64,000 nt of DNA from Glebionis coronaria (GCA_025667525.1 CM046875.1:288442140-288506139); one strand, 5' to 3'. Numbered from the stretch's first letter, positions 32,675-45,534 are shown. The notes: generated by a model not told the origin, from the letters alone. Numbers and translations are program-made.

Positions 32675-32700
32675 GCGGTACCTTATCGATAAGGTACCGC
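32675..32700. promoter_or_regulatory. 26-bp perfect palindrome upstream of the 5' LTR TATA box
   Basis: Same palindrome as 18937-18962, preceded here by an extra half-site. It lies 50-75 bp upstream of the TATA box on the minus strand. Confidence 0.55.
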
Positions 32701-33127
32701 CTAGGCGCTAAGGTACCACCGGACTAGACTCCGCTCCTTTTTGTCCTTTAGTGGTGGAGGTCTTATCTGGGTATAAAAAATATCCTGAAAGGATACTCTT
32801 AACCAAATAAGAATATGCCATTTTCAAATTTCAAATAATTAATTTAATAAAACATTTTCTTAAAAATAAAGTTTAATAAAAAAACTTGTCACATTTAATA
32901 AAAAGTGAGTTTTAAGAAAAGATTAAATCACTTGATCACTTGATTAAGGTTAGTACTTGTTTATCCATACCTTAAGTGAAAATGGGTAAAATGAAAAATA
33001 CTTGAACTCAAGAATTCGTTTTTCGTTGTTTTCGTAAATGCTTGTTTTTACATATTGTCGTAATCAAAACTAAGCGAGACCGAAAAATGCAAATAACGTT
33101 TTTAGTCATTATTGCATTAACACTTTT

Positions 33128-33441
33128 ATCTATTTAATTAAACCTATGAATTCACCAACCTCGTGTTGACCCTCACATTTTATTTTATATGTTTTCTCAG
33201 GAAAATAAACAGGTTCATGCACCGAAATCTAGCATAATTGAAGCATCATGTTACCAACGGGCTGGGATATTTTTCACATTATTAATAAATGCTGTTTTAA
33301 GACAAGATACTAAATGTGTACAATTTAATTCATATGATATGTTTTTAAATGACTATTATGATCATTGCTCTATATACTGTGTGCTATCGATCCACCAAAG
33401 TAACACCCCACGTACTATTCCGCTACATTTGACCATTATGG
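33128..33441 (+). mobile_element. Right end of the chromovirus-type LTR
   Basis: Continuation of 15758-17651 after the copia element. It ends ATGGGGGTGTTACA, as does the LTR at 59789-62761. What follows at once is the coding tail of another element's gag on the opposite strand, so this LTR was itself inserted there. Confidence 0.5.
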
Positions 33442-33584
33442 GGGTGTTACAACTGCTAGTATCACTACCAGTTCCACAAACATCTATGTTTCCTCGCTCA
33501 ACATTTATACCCACTTGATGCTCATCATCCACACTTACTTTAAAAACATTTATAAACTGAACTATGCCATACTCCCCATCCTCA

Positions 33585-34484
33585 TCAAAGTCTACACCTT
33601 ACAAACACCACTTCAACAAGATTCGTTCTATCCAAACCATCAAATTCAATAACATCGTTATCATTTTCCTTTCTTTGAAACTCACTAACATTACTCAGCT
33701 CCTCATCTTCATTCATGCTTCCTAAAACTTTCGGAACACCAGAACCAAAGGTGTCATCATCACCTTCCTGATCATCATTTACTTTAGCAACTATTTGGCT
33801 TTGTAAATCAACATCCGTTTCTTTTTCGAAGCTTAGAGACACATATTTTTTTCCATGATCTTCGTTCACAAACTTATTTTCCTCCATTTCACTTACCCTT
33901 GACTCAAACTCTTCACATTCAACATCATTTTCCCAACTAACCGCAAGATTTATCATTCCTACATTATTTTCCATTTGTACCTTTGTATCATAAGTCTTTG
34001 AGGAATAAAACAATTGTTGGCTAAAGTTCTTTACCATAGAATTGTGCACAGATTCTTGCAAATTAGCCAAACAACATGCATCTAAAAGGGTCTGGGGTTT
34101 AAACCTTCTAACACCTTTTTCAATATCCAGAGGCAACCCACTAATGAAAAGATCAACTAAATACCGCTCCACCAGACACGTCTTGCTATACAAAGAACTA
34201 AAGAAATCAAAATACTTTTGAACCGTGCCATATTTCTCGACAAATTTGTTCATTGACATTTCATCGATCACTTTATATGCATCTTTATCAATCCTAAACC
34301 TTCCTTGAGTATGACTATCATTCCCATTATACCGATTACAACACGAATCTTTAATGTCATAACATAAAAATGGAACATTTTGATGATTACCTTGAGGTTC
34401 TGTAATCACTTCCTGGCGCGTATGTAATGCCCCAAGTTTTATTGATAAGTTTCGCAACAAATCTTCCACCTCCACCAATCCCAT
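33585..34484 (-). CDS. Ty3-type Gag (retrotransposon_gag domain), partial
   Basis: First ATG at 34484. The middle (about residues 85-150) matches the retrotransposon Gag capsid pattern: FVEKYGTVQKYFDFFSSLYS, then YLVDLFISGLPLDIEKGV, then FKPQTLLDACCLANLQE. The rest is acidic and Asn/Glu-rich (DDQEGDDDTF). No zinc knuckle is present before the frame ends at 33585. The reading beyond the stop, down to 33442, continues as an acidic tail in another frame, suggesting a frame shift. Likely defective. Confidence 0.7.
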   Translation of the reverse strand: MGLVEVEDLLRNLSIKLGALHTRQEVITEPQGNHQNVPFLCYDIKDSCCNRYNGNDSHTQGRFRIDKDAYKVIDEMSMNKFVEKYGTVQKYFDFFSSLYSKTCLVERYLVDLFISGLPLDIEKGVRRFKPQTLLDACCLANLQESVHNSMVKNFSQQLFYSSKTYDTKVQMENNVGMINLAVSWENDVECEEFESRVSEMEENKFVNEDHGKKYVSLSFEKETDVDLQSQIVAKVNDDQEGDDDTFGSGVPKVLGSMNEDEELSNVSEFQRKENDNDVIEFDGLDRTNLVEVVFVRCRL

Positions 34485-34650
34485 TGAATTGACCAAGAAA
34501 TCTAACGAACTCGATGGGAAAAGAACTGATCCACCGGAAAAGAACTAACTTGTCGGATTTTTCGCCGGAAACAACCAAGATTCACCAAAAAAGAACTACT
34601 TGATCAGAAAACGAGCAACTTTAGTGAAATTCAATGACAATGCCAGGAAA

Positions 34651-34666
34651 GAGCTCTGATACCAAT
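34651..34666 (-). other. Primer binding site
   Basis: Minus strand ATTGGTATCAGAGCTC directly inside the LTR. Confidence 0.85.
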
Positions 34667-34977
34667 TGATAGATACCAATAGGGATCACTTAAGATCCGT
34701 TAGAGGATTCAATGAGTAGGACAATCAAGAATAAGAAATAGACCGTCGAATCATCAATTGATTATCAATGGTGAGTCAGTTATAACAGAATGTTATAACT
34801 GAATGTTTGTTACAGTGGAAATGAGAGAGAAGTAGTGTTTTACACAAATTGATTAGTTAACTAAAAACAAAAAGAATGACTACTATTTATAAGGACATTG
34901 GTTAAGGAAGGATGGTGGCGTTGACTTTCTGTTGACTCACGTGCAAGACAGGTGAGTATATATATTGACCCGTATCA
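34667..34977 (-). repeat. 5' LTR of the small Ty3-type element
   Basis: It runs from TGATAGATACC to CCCGTATCA (311 bp). A TATA box TTATAAATAG (34883-34892, minus strand) lies about 90 bp into it. The right boundary is a judgement from the TG...CA rule. Confidence 0.65.
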
Positions 34978-35216
34978 CCTTACACACAAAATTGACACTA
35001 AAAAATTGTCATTTTCAACGTTAGTATTGCAATTTTGCCTCAAAAACGGTTGGGCGTAATGTGATTGTTAATAAAAAACGGTTGGAGGGAGTAGAGGTTA
35101 AGTTAGCATCCAATAAACCTAAAGTAACAAGTGCTTATCTTTCAATCATGCAATCTTTCTATAGTTAGACATTACGTAATTAACAAGCAGTAGGAGTAAT
35201 ATCCACATGTAGTTCA
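34978..35216. other. Intergenic, nothing recognised
   Basis: AT-rich sequence with two copies of AAAACGGTTGG near 35043 and 35078. No gene or element end found. Confidence 0.5.
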
Positions 35217-35225
35217 TTTTGTTAT

Positions 35226-36096
35226 GGGCAAATAGTATAAAAAGGTACTCATCTTATGTAAAAATTCAATTAAAGGTACTTAACTTTTTTTTCTCAATTT
35301 AAGGTACCGATCTTTTTTCTTGTTACAATGTTGGGACAATAACAAATTTAAAGGTTATATATTAACAAACGTTTACTTTATTATTGCATCGTTAGTCCTT
35401 TACATTAATGACACTTTATAATAAACTTAAAATTCGTTTTTTCCAGTTTTAAACCGTTTTTCACCTTTATCGTCTAGTTTTTACCGTTTTCGTTTGTTTT
35501 TAATCGTTTTGGTCCATTTTTACAACAGTCGTCGTTGTTTTACCGTATTCAACCGTTTCGTCCATTTTTTATACGTTTTCGAGCCCTTCTGACCGTTTGT
35601 GTCTATTTTACGGCTTTTAACTGTTTTTTCCGTTTTCGGCTTCTTTTTTACCATTTCTGAACGTTTTTATTTAGGTTTTTTTTGCCATAAAATAAATAGG
35701 CGATAATGACAAGAAACGGGCGAAAACAGTAAAAAAAGGTCGAAAACGATATCAAACACATTAAACAAGGTCGAAAACTGTAAAACCGATAAAACGACAA
35801 AAACGGACTAAAATGACTAAAAACCGAATGAAAACGGTAAAAATCAAACGAAAAAGATAGAAAACGGTATAAAACTGTAAAAAACGAATTTTGAGGTTAT
35901 TATAAAGTGTCGTTAATATAAAGGACTAACGATGCAATAATAAAGTAAACGGTCGTTAATATATAACCTTTAAATTTGTTATTGTCCCAACATTGCAACA
36001 AGAAAAAAGATCGGTACCTTAAATTGAGAAAAAAAAAGTTGAGTACTTTTAATTGAATTTTGACATAAGATTAATACCTTTTTATACTATTTGCCC
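35226..36096. mobile_element. Fold-back Mutator-like MITE, 871 bp
   Basis: The two halves are reverse complements almost throughout, starting GGGCAAATAGTATAAAAAGG and ending with its complement. A 9-bp duplication TTTTGTTAT flanks it (35217-35225 and 36097-36105), the size used by Mutator-like transposases. The outer 220 bp of each arm is near-identical. The centre is filled with degenerate ACGGTAAAA / TTTTACCGT text. It has no ORF for a transposase, so it is non-autonomous. Confidence 0.9.
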
Positions 36097-36105
36097 TTTT
36101 GTTAT

Positions 36106-37135
36106 TGTTTTCAACTTGAACGTATTGATGTAATTCAAATATGAAAAGTTCTTCATATAAGAAAGACTTATTATGGTGTCCTATGCGCAAACACACATAG
36201 GAAACAGAACCATCAAAATGGCAAAAATCAAAATCAAAATCATCTTTGCATTTCACGTATTAACAAATTCACTCAAAGCTGGAAGGATTATACATTCCCG
36301 AAAAAAAAATATAACCATAAGGTTGTTAAAAGACAGAGATCTAGAGTGGTTTTCACTTGCCTAATTCTGCTATGTTATAAATGCCTGGATACAAAATTAA
36401 TAAAAAAAATGTTTAGCAAAATTACTTAGGTATATTTCTTGGTTTTAATCTAGACCCATTTTGACGTGTTATAACGAGCTCTTTTCACGTGTCATGTTTC
36501 TCAGTTCCATGTGTATGATTACTAGCAGATATTTGTATTGTTAGTTGGTTATATGACCCATGTGTGTGTTATTAAGCTTAGCTAGCCCATTATTTAGAAT
36601 ATTCTGATCTATTTTTATATACAGTTGGAGATAATGATATTTTTATTCACAAATCATAAATGATTTTACTATATGTTACAAGTTAGAACACCCAAAAATG
36701 TGTAGAAAAAAAGGAACAAAAATATAATTTGTTGGTGTGACTTTTGAGCTAATTTACATATATCTTACTTTCTTGTGGATGGAACGAAGACTAGTAGACG
36801 TAGACCATGGACTATAGGGACATACACCAAACTTAATCCTTCTCACCTTACAGGTTTACACAGAGAGCAAAAATAGATAGAGCGATGTATGTGTTCTAAC
36901 AGATTGTCCCATCAGAAAAATGCAAGTCTGTAGCGTCTATTTCAACGCTGTTAAAGATCTCAGGAGTTCTCTCACTTTTTGAAGTTCCTGTGAAGCTTGT
37001 TTAGGTGTTTATACTTATGATGCTAAAGTGTAGTGGAATAACAGCTAGCAAGAACACTGTTTTTTTCTTGATGTATGTTGTCAACAGGACAGAAATAAGA
37101 GGTTAAGGAAGGCGGAAATTGTGAATTTGTCAGCA
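36106..37135 (+). promoter_or_regulatory. Upstream region and likely 5' UTR of the MCA-like gene
   Basis: About 1 kb between the MITE and the ATG. CAACAG at about 37082-37087 could be the acceptor of a 5'-UTR intron. No TATA box can be assigned with confidence, and no other gene was seen. Confidence 0.35.
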
Positions 37136-37546
37136 ATGTCTATAGCTTGGGATCACCTAGGAGAGATTGCAAATGTCGCTCAGCTAACAGGTTTTAATGC
37201 AGTGAGGCTAATCGGAATGATTGTAAATGCTGCTACCACGGCTCGGTTGCACAAGAAGAGCTGCACGCAATTTGCAATGCATTTAAGGTTGATAGGAAAT
37301 CTACTAGAACAGTTAAAAATAAGTGAGCTCAAGAAGTATCCAGAGACACGGGAACCTTTGGAGCAACTCGAGGATGCGTTGAGGAGGTCTTACATTTTAG
37401 TTAATAGTTGTCAAGATCGAAGCTATTTGTACTTGCTAGCTATGGGTTGGACAATTGTTTATCAATTCAAGAAGGCTCAAGATGAGATTGATCGGTACCT
37501 GAAGATTATCCCACTCATCAGTCTTGTGAATAATTCTCGAGTCAGG
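37136..37546 (+). CDS. MCA: MCA-like exon 1 (MCAfunc domain, 137 codons)
   Basis: Starts MSIAWDHLGEIANVAQLTG; the GTG 15 nt upstream is not a nuclear start. Strongly conserved blocks KISELKKYPETREPLEQL, EDALRRSYILVNSCQDRSYL and YLLAMGW are intact. Residue 21 is Asn (codon AAT, 37196-37198). The exon ends on a complete codon before GTATGA. Confidence 0.92.
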
Positions 37547-39243
<1,697 letters not shown>

Positions 39244-39253
39244 TAGTGGCAAA

Positions 39254-39272
39254 ACCCGTCCGATGGACGGGT
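39254..39272 (-). other. Helitron 3' terminal hairpin
   Basis: ACCCGTCC-GAT-GGACGGGT palindrome, 8-bp stem with 3-nt loop, followed on the minus strand by TTTGCCA and CTAG. Confidence 0.88.
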
Positions 39273-39599
39273 ATGACTTCTAATTCCCGTTTAGCTTATT
39301 TTTATCAGGTAAAATGTTCGTTTGTAATGTCCGATTGACGGGTATTAATTGTTTTCATTTTTTGTTTAGTAAAGTATTGGTGTTTAAAATCGTATATTCC
39401 AAAACAAATTTTATATATTTTATGGCTTTTGAAGTAAGAGTATAGAATCTGTATTAACTGTTTTAAAAATTATACACGACGAAAAAACAAAAGACTTGTA
39501 CATTTAGTAGTTTAAAAATTAAAAGTTATTATTTTATAAACCTTGTTTTATTTTTTTAAAAGTTTTTTAAAAGACTTGTACATAAGATGTAATTATAAA

Positions 39600-39985
39600 T
39601 TATAAATATTTGATAATGTATATTAATTTAAAAAATAGTCGGGTCATTCGGGTCTAAAATCGTATTTGGGCCAATTTGAGTTGATCTGAGTTCTAATTAG
39701 GCTCGGGTTTATATTTTTTGTCCTTGACCCGACTTGACCCGAATCCGACCAACCCAACTTGACCCGACTCGAATAACACATTTTTCATTGAATTATTACT
39801 TAAATAAGCCAATTTTCATTCTTTTTCCTTATAGTAGGGTAGACCTGAACCCGAGTTGACCCGACCCGAATTAACCCGAACCCGAGTGACCCGAGTTTTA
39901 ATTAGACTCGGGTTCAAGTATAAACTTTTTGGGTTTTGACCCGACCCGAATTGACCCGAACCCGGTTGATCCGATCTGATCTCCA
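39600..39985. repeat. Degenerate GACCCGA motif cluster
   Basis: Many copies of GACCCGA and ACCCGAA in loose order in two clusters (39718-39775 and 39845-39970), a common sequence type in plant intergenic DNA. Confidence 0.5.
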
Positions 39986-40053
39986 CCCCAAATATAAGTG
40001 AGAAAATAGTGGTAAAATTGTTACGTGATTTGGTGAATGGACATTTTGTAAAT

Positions 40054-40240
40054 GGGTTTTTTTATCTTGTGCCCTAAGGGCACATGATAAGAAGGTAAAA
40101 AGTACACCGGGTCTCACAAAAAAGTACACAGGGATTCACACTTTGTGGATTCCTGTGTACTTTTCTGTGGGTCCGGTGTACTTTTTATGTACTTTATGTG
40201 TTCTTATCATATGCCCTTAGGGCACATGATAGAAAAACCC
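40054..40240. mobile_element. Mutator-like MITE, 187 bp, nested in the Helitron
   Basis: Near-complete inverted repeat with ends GGGTTTTT...AAAAACCC and arms sharing TGTGCCCTAAGGGCA and AAAAGTACACCGG. The 9-bp duplication TTTGTAAAT flanks it (40045-40053 and 40241-40249). Confidence 0.88.
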
Positions 40241-40249
40241 TTTGTAAAT

Positions 40250-41655
40250 AGAGATTTTATTAAATTAAAAGTTGAACATTCACGAATCACGAACCTCTCT
40301 TCTCACTTAACCCATAAAAAAATATTATCCCCTTCTCATTTCTTAACCCTTTCCCAACGTGTTCCTTTCATTATCTCATTGTCATCTTCCCTTTATTTCC
40401 TATTGTTCCTGACTAATTTGTTCATCTTCCCTTCCCTTTCGACAGATGATTTCCCATTTTCAATTATTGGTATATTTCTTACTCACCATCGATTCATACC
40501 TTTTTACCTTTTTATATGGGTATCTTTAGTTTATAGAAAACTTCAATATTTGTTCATTAATTTTAAGTATAGATCTCATCCGAGCATCTCAAACTCTTTC
40601 TAACAACGATTCCTTTATGTTTTTAAAAAGAAATGAATGTTTGTTAATGAAAAAAGATGTTTGTGTTGACAAAGAAATGGATTTTTGGTTTACAAAATAA
40701 CAGTCTTATGTTTAGACCCACGTTATGTCTAGTTTACAAATTGTTGTTATAGATCTTTTTTGAAGCAGCTATGAGATAGTTTTTGCTGCATTTTTTTGTT
40801 TTTATGGTTTGGTGGAAGAAGACTACCAAAACGGTGGATCTAGGGTGACCAGTGTCATGTGTAAAGAAGGGTAGATATGTCAATTACTTATTATATAGCA
40901 TCATATGTTGCCTAACATATTAGCAAACCAAACACATAAGTGGATTGTAAAATAAAGGCTTTACAAGTGGTAGCCATATGAAATACTACATGGTTTCTAT
41001 GTCATGTATATTAAACTTGCGAACCAAACGGACCCATAGAGTATCATCTGTTTTTTTAAGGAACACATTTACTTTGTAATTTGTAACTGATTTTCTAAGT
41101 TTAGGTTTGTTTGTTTAGCTTCATTGATGGATCAAGTAAATTGAGTGGTAGTGAAACTTGTCATTATGTCTAATGGTTTAATAGGCAAAACACTGCAATA
41201 GATTTGATGAATGTTCTTTGGCCATTTTTATCATTTGTTTAGGTTTGTGTAATGATGGCCTTTTGTAGCTTGTGGGTATGAAGAAAGTACTCAAATAGTT
41301 TCCTGGGTAGTTTTTCTTCTTTCAAGAGTATCTATGTTTTCATATTTAAAGTAGTTTTTTGTATCTCATGGTCTATAGGAAAAAGATTGTAGATTACTGT
41401 ATAATGTTGGATAGATGGTGTGGCCTACTTACAACCAATCTAAAAAGTGGTCCATTGTAACCTGGACATCTTTCACGCCTTCATTTTCTATCAGAAGCAT
41501 TAATTCCTTTCTTTTTGACTTGTGTAATTGTTCAGGCAGCATAGCTAAATAAGAGACTGGAGCAAGCTGAGGTATGTAACTTCTGTGATTCTTATATTTT
41601 AACACCCTTTATTTCATATTTGTTTCTGATATTTTAACGCTGTTAATTTGACCAG
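40250..41655. other. Helitron interior, no gene recognised
   Basis: AT-rich DNA with short frames that show no domain. Confidence 0.5.
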
Positions 41656-41775
41656 GTAATGAAAGCATTAGTAGGCTAAAAAATAAGAAGGTTCAAGCAG
41701 ATGGTGATAATGGAAAGAAGCAAAAGGACAGACCATATTATGTTTATTTCAAGAATCAAAAGTACAATGTTGTTG
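41656..41775 (+). other. Exon-like fragment, Lys-rich, unknown
   Basis: 120 nt open in one phase between an AG acceptor and a GT donor. It encodes SRLKNKKVQADGDNGKKQKD and PYYVYFKNQKYNVV. No family recognised. It may belong with the acidic terminal exon at 42817-42869, which is the next exon-like piece on the same strand. Confidence 0.35.
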
Positions 41776-42816
41776 GTACGTTATGTGGTTTTTTCTGGGC
41801 ATTTGATTATGTTGTTAATTATCTTGGCTATAGATTTAAACGTTTCCGAGCTAAAACACCTTTATCAGCAATGAGACCATCACCTGAAATATAAGTTTTA
41901 CTTGCAAGTAATCAAATTTTTGCACGAATGACATAGATCTGTTTATTTTTCATTACACACAAGCGGTAAACGATCTTACTATTTTCTTTTTTGTTTTTAA
42001 AACATGTATTGATGGTGACTGATTGTACCGGGGCTGTCCTCTCGATGAAGAGAAGTCTTACTTTGTAAGTTGTATCAGAAATTCTCGATGTTGTATTCAG
42101 GTTTGTATTTTTTTTGCTTTTTTTAATATGTATTCTATGATATTATATGTTGTGTCTCGAATCATTTTTTGTTCTTATTTGTCAGCTTTTATCTAAAGCT
42201 AAGTTCGAATCAACTCAAGCACCGAAATGAGTTAGTTTGCATAGTATACAGATTAAAAAACACTATAGAATGGGGAATATGTTTTTTAAAGACAATTAAT
42301 TGTTTCAAAAATTCGAGCTTTTAGGGTAGGGCCTTAAACCGTTCTTTGTGTTCTTATGTAATAGGGTTTTTTTTCTCCAAGCACAACATCAGCAAAAACA
42401 CAAGAAAAAAAATCACGAAAACTATAATTCACTCTTGGCATTCTTTTCATATAAAATGAAATAATTTTTTATGGGCTATATAACGTATTATTAGTAGGAC
42501 GTAGTTAGTTTTTGTTCATGACAAGAACACATAACCTTGTGATCTCGAATGAGTTACTGGAGTAGTTGAACCATGATGATTGAATATGTTTATCGAGTGT
42601 ATGCACCATGATTTGGGCATCTCATCTTATTTGGTTATTACTGAAACGATAAAATAGAAGTAGGACATTATGTAGCTGTTTGAATCAAGTCTTTGATTCA
42701 ACATATAAAAATGAGGAATGCTTTTTGATCTTAAACTTACTGAACTAAGATGATGTAATGGTCTCATTTTGAGATTTCCTGTACTGATGTGTTTTGAATA
42801 TATTGTTTTTCTGTAG

Positions 42817-42869
42817 GGAGTGAGGAATCTGATAACGAAGATTATTTCCAAGCTCAAGATGATGATTAG
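42817..42869 (+). other. Exon-like fragment, acidic C-terminus, unknown
   Basis: It follows TTTTTCTGTAG and reads SEESDNEDYFQAQDDD then a stop. Acidic ends like this occur in several nuclear proteins, so the source gene cannot be named. Confidence 0.35.
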
Positions 42870-44279
42870 TAGAAGTTTTGAGACTTTGTTCGATTAAAGG
42901 TAAGCCGTGTTAACTGCCTCTAATTCCATATTTGTGGGCCCAATAATCAATGGTACAAAAAGCAAACAAAATTTCAGTGATTTTATACAAAAGAAACTAT
43001 GCAATGGTTATTTGTAGAAAAACAATATGTGGGTCTTACGTTATTCACGTCTGCTAAAACTTATCCACATCAAGATCTGATGCAATATGCTTCGGATCTG
43101 GGTGCTTTTGAAGTGTGGTTTAATTAATTTTTTTAGGGGTGTAAGTTCTTGAGTCCGACGTTAGACTCGGGTTCAGAGCATATAATTTTGGACAACATTA
43201 AACTCGTTTGACATGTTTCCTTTATGGCTAAACCCTTTTTCTTAATCAGATGTGAATGATTATGAGCCACTTTATCGTTTTTCTTATATACTGTGTGTTA
43301 TTTGTGGGCATGTATAGAATCACTTTGTGGCTGCAATTCAAAATAAATGAACCCATGCAGATGCCTTGAAAATACATGCACCTGTAACTACAACTGAATC
43401 AAAACAGAAATCGTAAATGAAATTAATAGACCACAATATTAATTATTAAGAGGCAAACAGTGGCTACGACCATAGCCATTACATAGATAGCAAATCTGGA
43501 AAAAATTGAAAGCATTTTTGCTGATATGGCCAGAACTTTCACCCACCTATTGTAATACTAAACAGGAACAATAAAAGACTATGGTTACCAAAATAGACAA
43601 CTTAAAAGGGTAGATAGTTTTTTTATGATAAGTAAACCAATACAAAGTCACCGAGATCATTAATATATGAATTATAAGTCTGTGTGAAAGAAGTACGTAC
43701 TCTAAGTCTGGAATGAAGGGAATTGTTTAAAGAGTAATCATCCAAATGTCTATAATCAGATACTCGTTGAATTGAAGTCGCACCAGAAATGGTTTTGCTT
43801 CTTTCTTTTTCTTTAAATCCTTTTCTTGATGCTCAAGACGATAGAATGGATCGGCTAGCTTACTTTTCTATACAAAAACATATATTTCAGTAACAACAGG
43901 TTGATTTTTAATTATCATTTCATATTTGGAAAATACACAAATGGTTAACTAACACCAACACTATAAAAACACAAAACTCCAACAGGCGATTTAAGAAACC
44001 CATCAAGCAGCTTGCTATCCACATCACTCGCAACACTGTTATTGAAGCTGCCTGCATCATTTTTGCACATTTCATGCTTTTGTAGGAAGCTGATATAGAA
44101 CTTTTGTCCAGGGTGCGGTTGATTTTCAAGAAGTTAGAAAGAGATGAATTGTTGGTATTCTTTCTACCATTGTTGCTGAAACTGTCTCAGGTGAAATTAA
44201 CTACTTTCAGTTTAATTTTTTTTTCTTCAAATTCTGATGGCATTGAATTCTGAGAGTGGTTATTAGATTATTGTGTTTG
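42870..44279. other. Helitron interior, no gene recognised
   Basis: AT-rich DNA. No domain or terminal repeat identified. Confidence 0.5.
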
Positions 44280-44580
44280 ATAAAATGTTTATCGTGATTG
44301 TGTATACTGAAACTATTTCTAATTCATAAAAGCATGTCTTAAGAAATAAGAAATGGATGTTTGGCCAGATTGTAATTTAAGAAAAGTTTGACTTTATATT
44401 GTCTAAGTAGAACCTAAGGCACACTTCTAAATATGTTTATCGTGTTTGTGTACACTGAAAGTATTTCTGATTCATAAAATCATGTCTTAAGAAATAAGAA
44501 ACGGATGTTTGGCCAAATTGTAATTTAAGAAAAGTTTGACTTTATAGTGTCTAAGTAGAACCTAAGGCACACTTTCAAAT
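44280..44580. repeat. Tandem duplication, two units of about 150 bp
   Basis: 44280-44430 and 44432-44580 share ATGTTTATCGTG, ATGTCTTAAGAAATAAGAAA and AGAACCTAAGGCACACTT, with about ten differences. Confidence 0.85.
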
Positions 44581-44934
44581 AAAATTGATGGAACTATCTG
44601 ATTAACAATCTTGTTTCTTTTTCATATATATTAAATGCAAATTCATAATTTTTTCGATAAATAAACAGCACGATTGAATGCTTGATTGTTAACACTATTA
44701 AGGGGAGTGTATATGTCAAGTATTTATATTTTAAAATCTAAATGGCAAGTCATAAGTTTTTTCAATAAAGAAACCTCAGGTGTGAATGCTCAATTGTTAT
44801 TTTGTTTAGCATATTTCTCTCTTTGTTCAATAAGTATTAATGGGAGTATATATGTCATTGTTAAATTTTTTAATAATTATATGTTAAAGGTAGTATTTAT
44901 GACTTTCAATTGTGATGATACTGATTAATTACTA

Positions 44935-45312
44935 CATAATATTATAAAAATACTTATTAATGATGTATTTTCATTAGTTGTATAAAATATTATACAATTT
45001 ATTATTTTATGTCATAAATATTATTAATATGACATAAGTTTTATGTGTTTATTTTATTATATATTCTATATTTTATTAGTCATTAATTTTCAGAATTTTT
45101 ACCTCAAGTGTGAAAATTCATTTGATATAATATTATGAAAATATTTATTAATGAGGTATTATCATTAGTAGTATAAACTACTATACAATTTATTTTTTTA
45201 CGTCACAAATATTATTGATATGACATAAATTTTTAGTATTTATTTTATTATATTTTTTATATTTTATTAATAATTAATTTTCAGAATTTTCACCTCAAAT
45301 GTGAAAATTCAC
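44935..45312. repeat. Tandem duplication, two units of about 190 bp, AT-rich
   Basis: Both units run from CTATACAATTTATT-like text to TCAGAATTTTCACCTCAA and TGTGAAAATTC, clearly alike but diverged. Confidence 0.8.
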
Positions 45313-45530
45313 AAATTGTGATACTACTGATTGCATTACGTACACTAATGTATAAATCTCTAAGGTATCAGAACCTATGTACCCAACTATGTGAACGTCA
45401 TCTCGAAATGGAATTCTTACGGATGTACGTCCCCTAATCTCTGTTGTATCTAATATTATATATTCCGGTTCACCGGATGTACCATTTGCATGCACAGTTG
45501 GCAAAAATTTAACAACCAACCGCTCGTTGC
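45313..45530 (-). other. Exon-like fragment, possibly from a ribosome-inactivating-type protein
   Basis: It follows a minus-strand acceptor (ACCTTCAG). The open stretch includes VVKFLPTVHANGTSGEPEYI, then ILDTTEIRGRTSVRIPFR and DDVHIVGYIGSD. The strand-turn-strand pattern ending in V-GY resembles, only loosely and from memory, the N-terminal half of rRNA N-glycosylases. None of the family's catalytic region is present, so this is at most a broken fragment. It could equally be from an unrelated beta-rich protein. Confidence 0.3.
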
Positions 45531-45534
45531 TCCT

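Larger units (their letters stand above)
17652..33122 (-). mobile_element. SIRE-like copia retrotransposon, disrupted by two solo LTRs
   Basis: LTRs at 17652-19383 and 31850-33122 are flanked by the duplication CTTTT (17647-17651 and 33123-33127). The minus strand has an initiator tRNA-Met-type primer binding site after the right LTR (ATTGGTATCAGAG) and a polypurine tract AAAAAAGGGGGAGAT before the left LTR. Gene order is gag, protease, integrase, reverse transcriptase, RNase H, as in Ty1/copia. A 1.5-kb region follows pol, where SIRE-type elements carry an extra ORF. A stop in gag, a frame shift before protease and the solo LTRs make this copy inactive. Confidence 0.95.
31850..33122 (-). repeat. 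5' LTR of the copia element
   Basis: 1273 bp. Relative to the other LTR it lacks the 480-bp block and carries a 20-bp duplication of the GCGGTACCTTATC half-site near 32651-32670. Confidence 0.95.
33442..34977 (-). mobile_element. Small-LTR Ty3-type element, 5' part
   Basis: Minus-strand order: LTR (34667-34977), initiator tRNA-Met primer binding site, then gag. It is cut at 33441 by the chromovirus LTR, so pol and the 3' LTR are not seen. A short LTR with this primer suggests the Reina group, inferred. Confidence 0.65.

Noticed and set aside
36173..36364. Small plus-strand frame upstream of MCA
   Set aside because: No domain, and it overlaps an opposite-strand frame of similar quality.
37121..37135. 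GTG as start of the MCA exon 1
   Set aside because: Nuclear genes start at ATG; the ATG at 37136 gives the family N-terminus.
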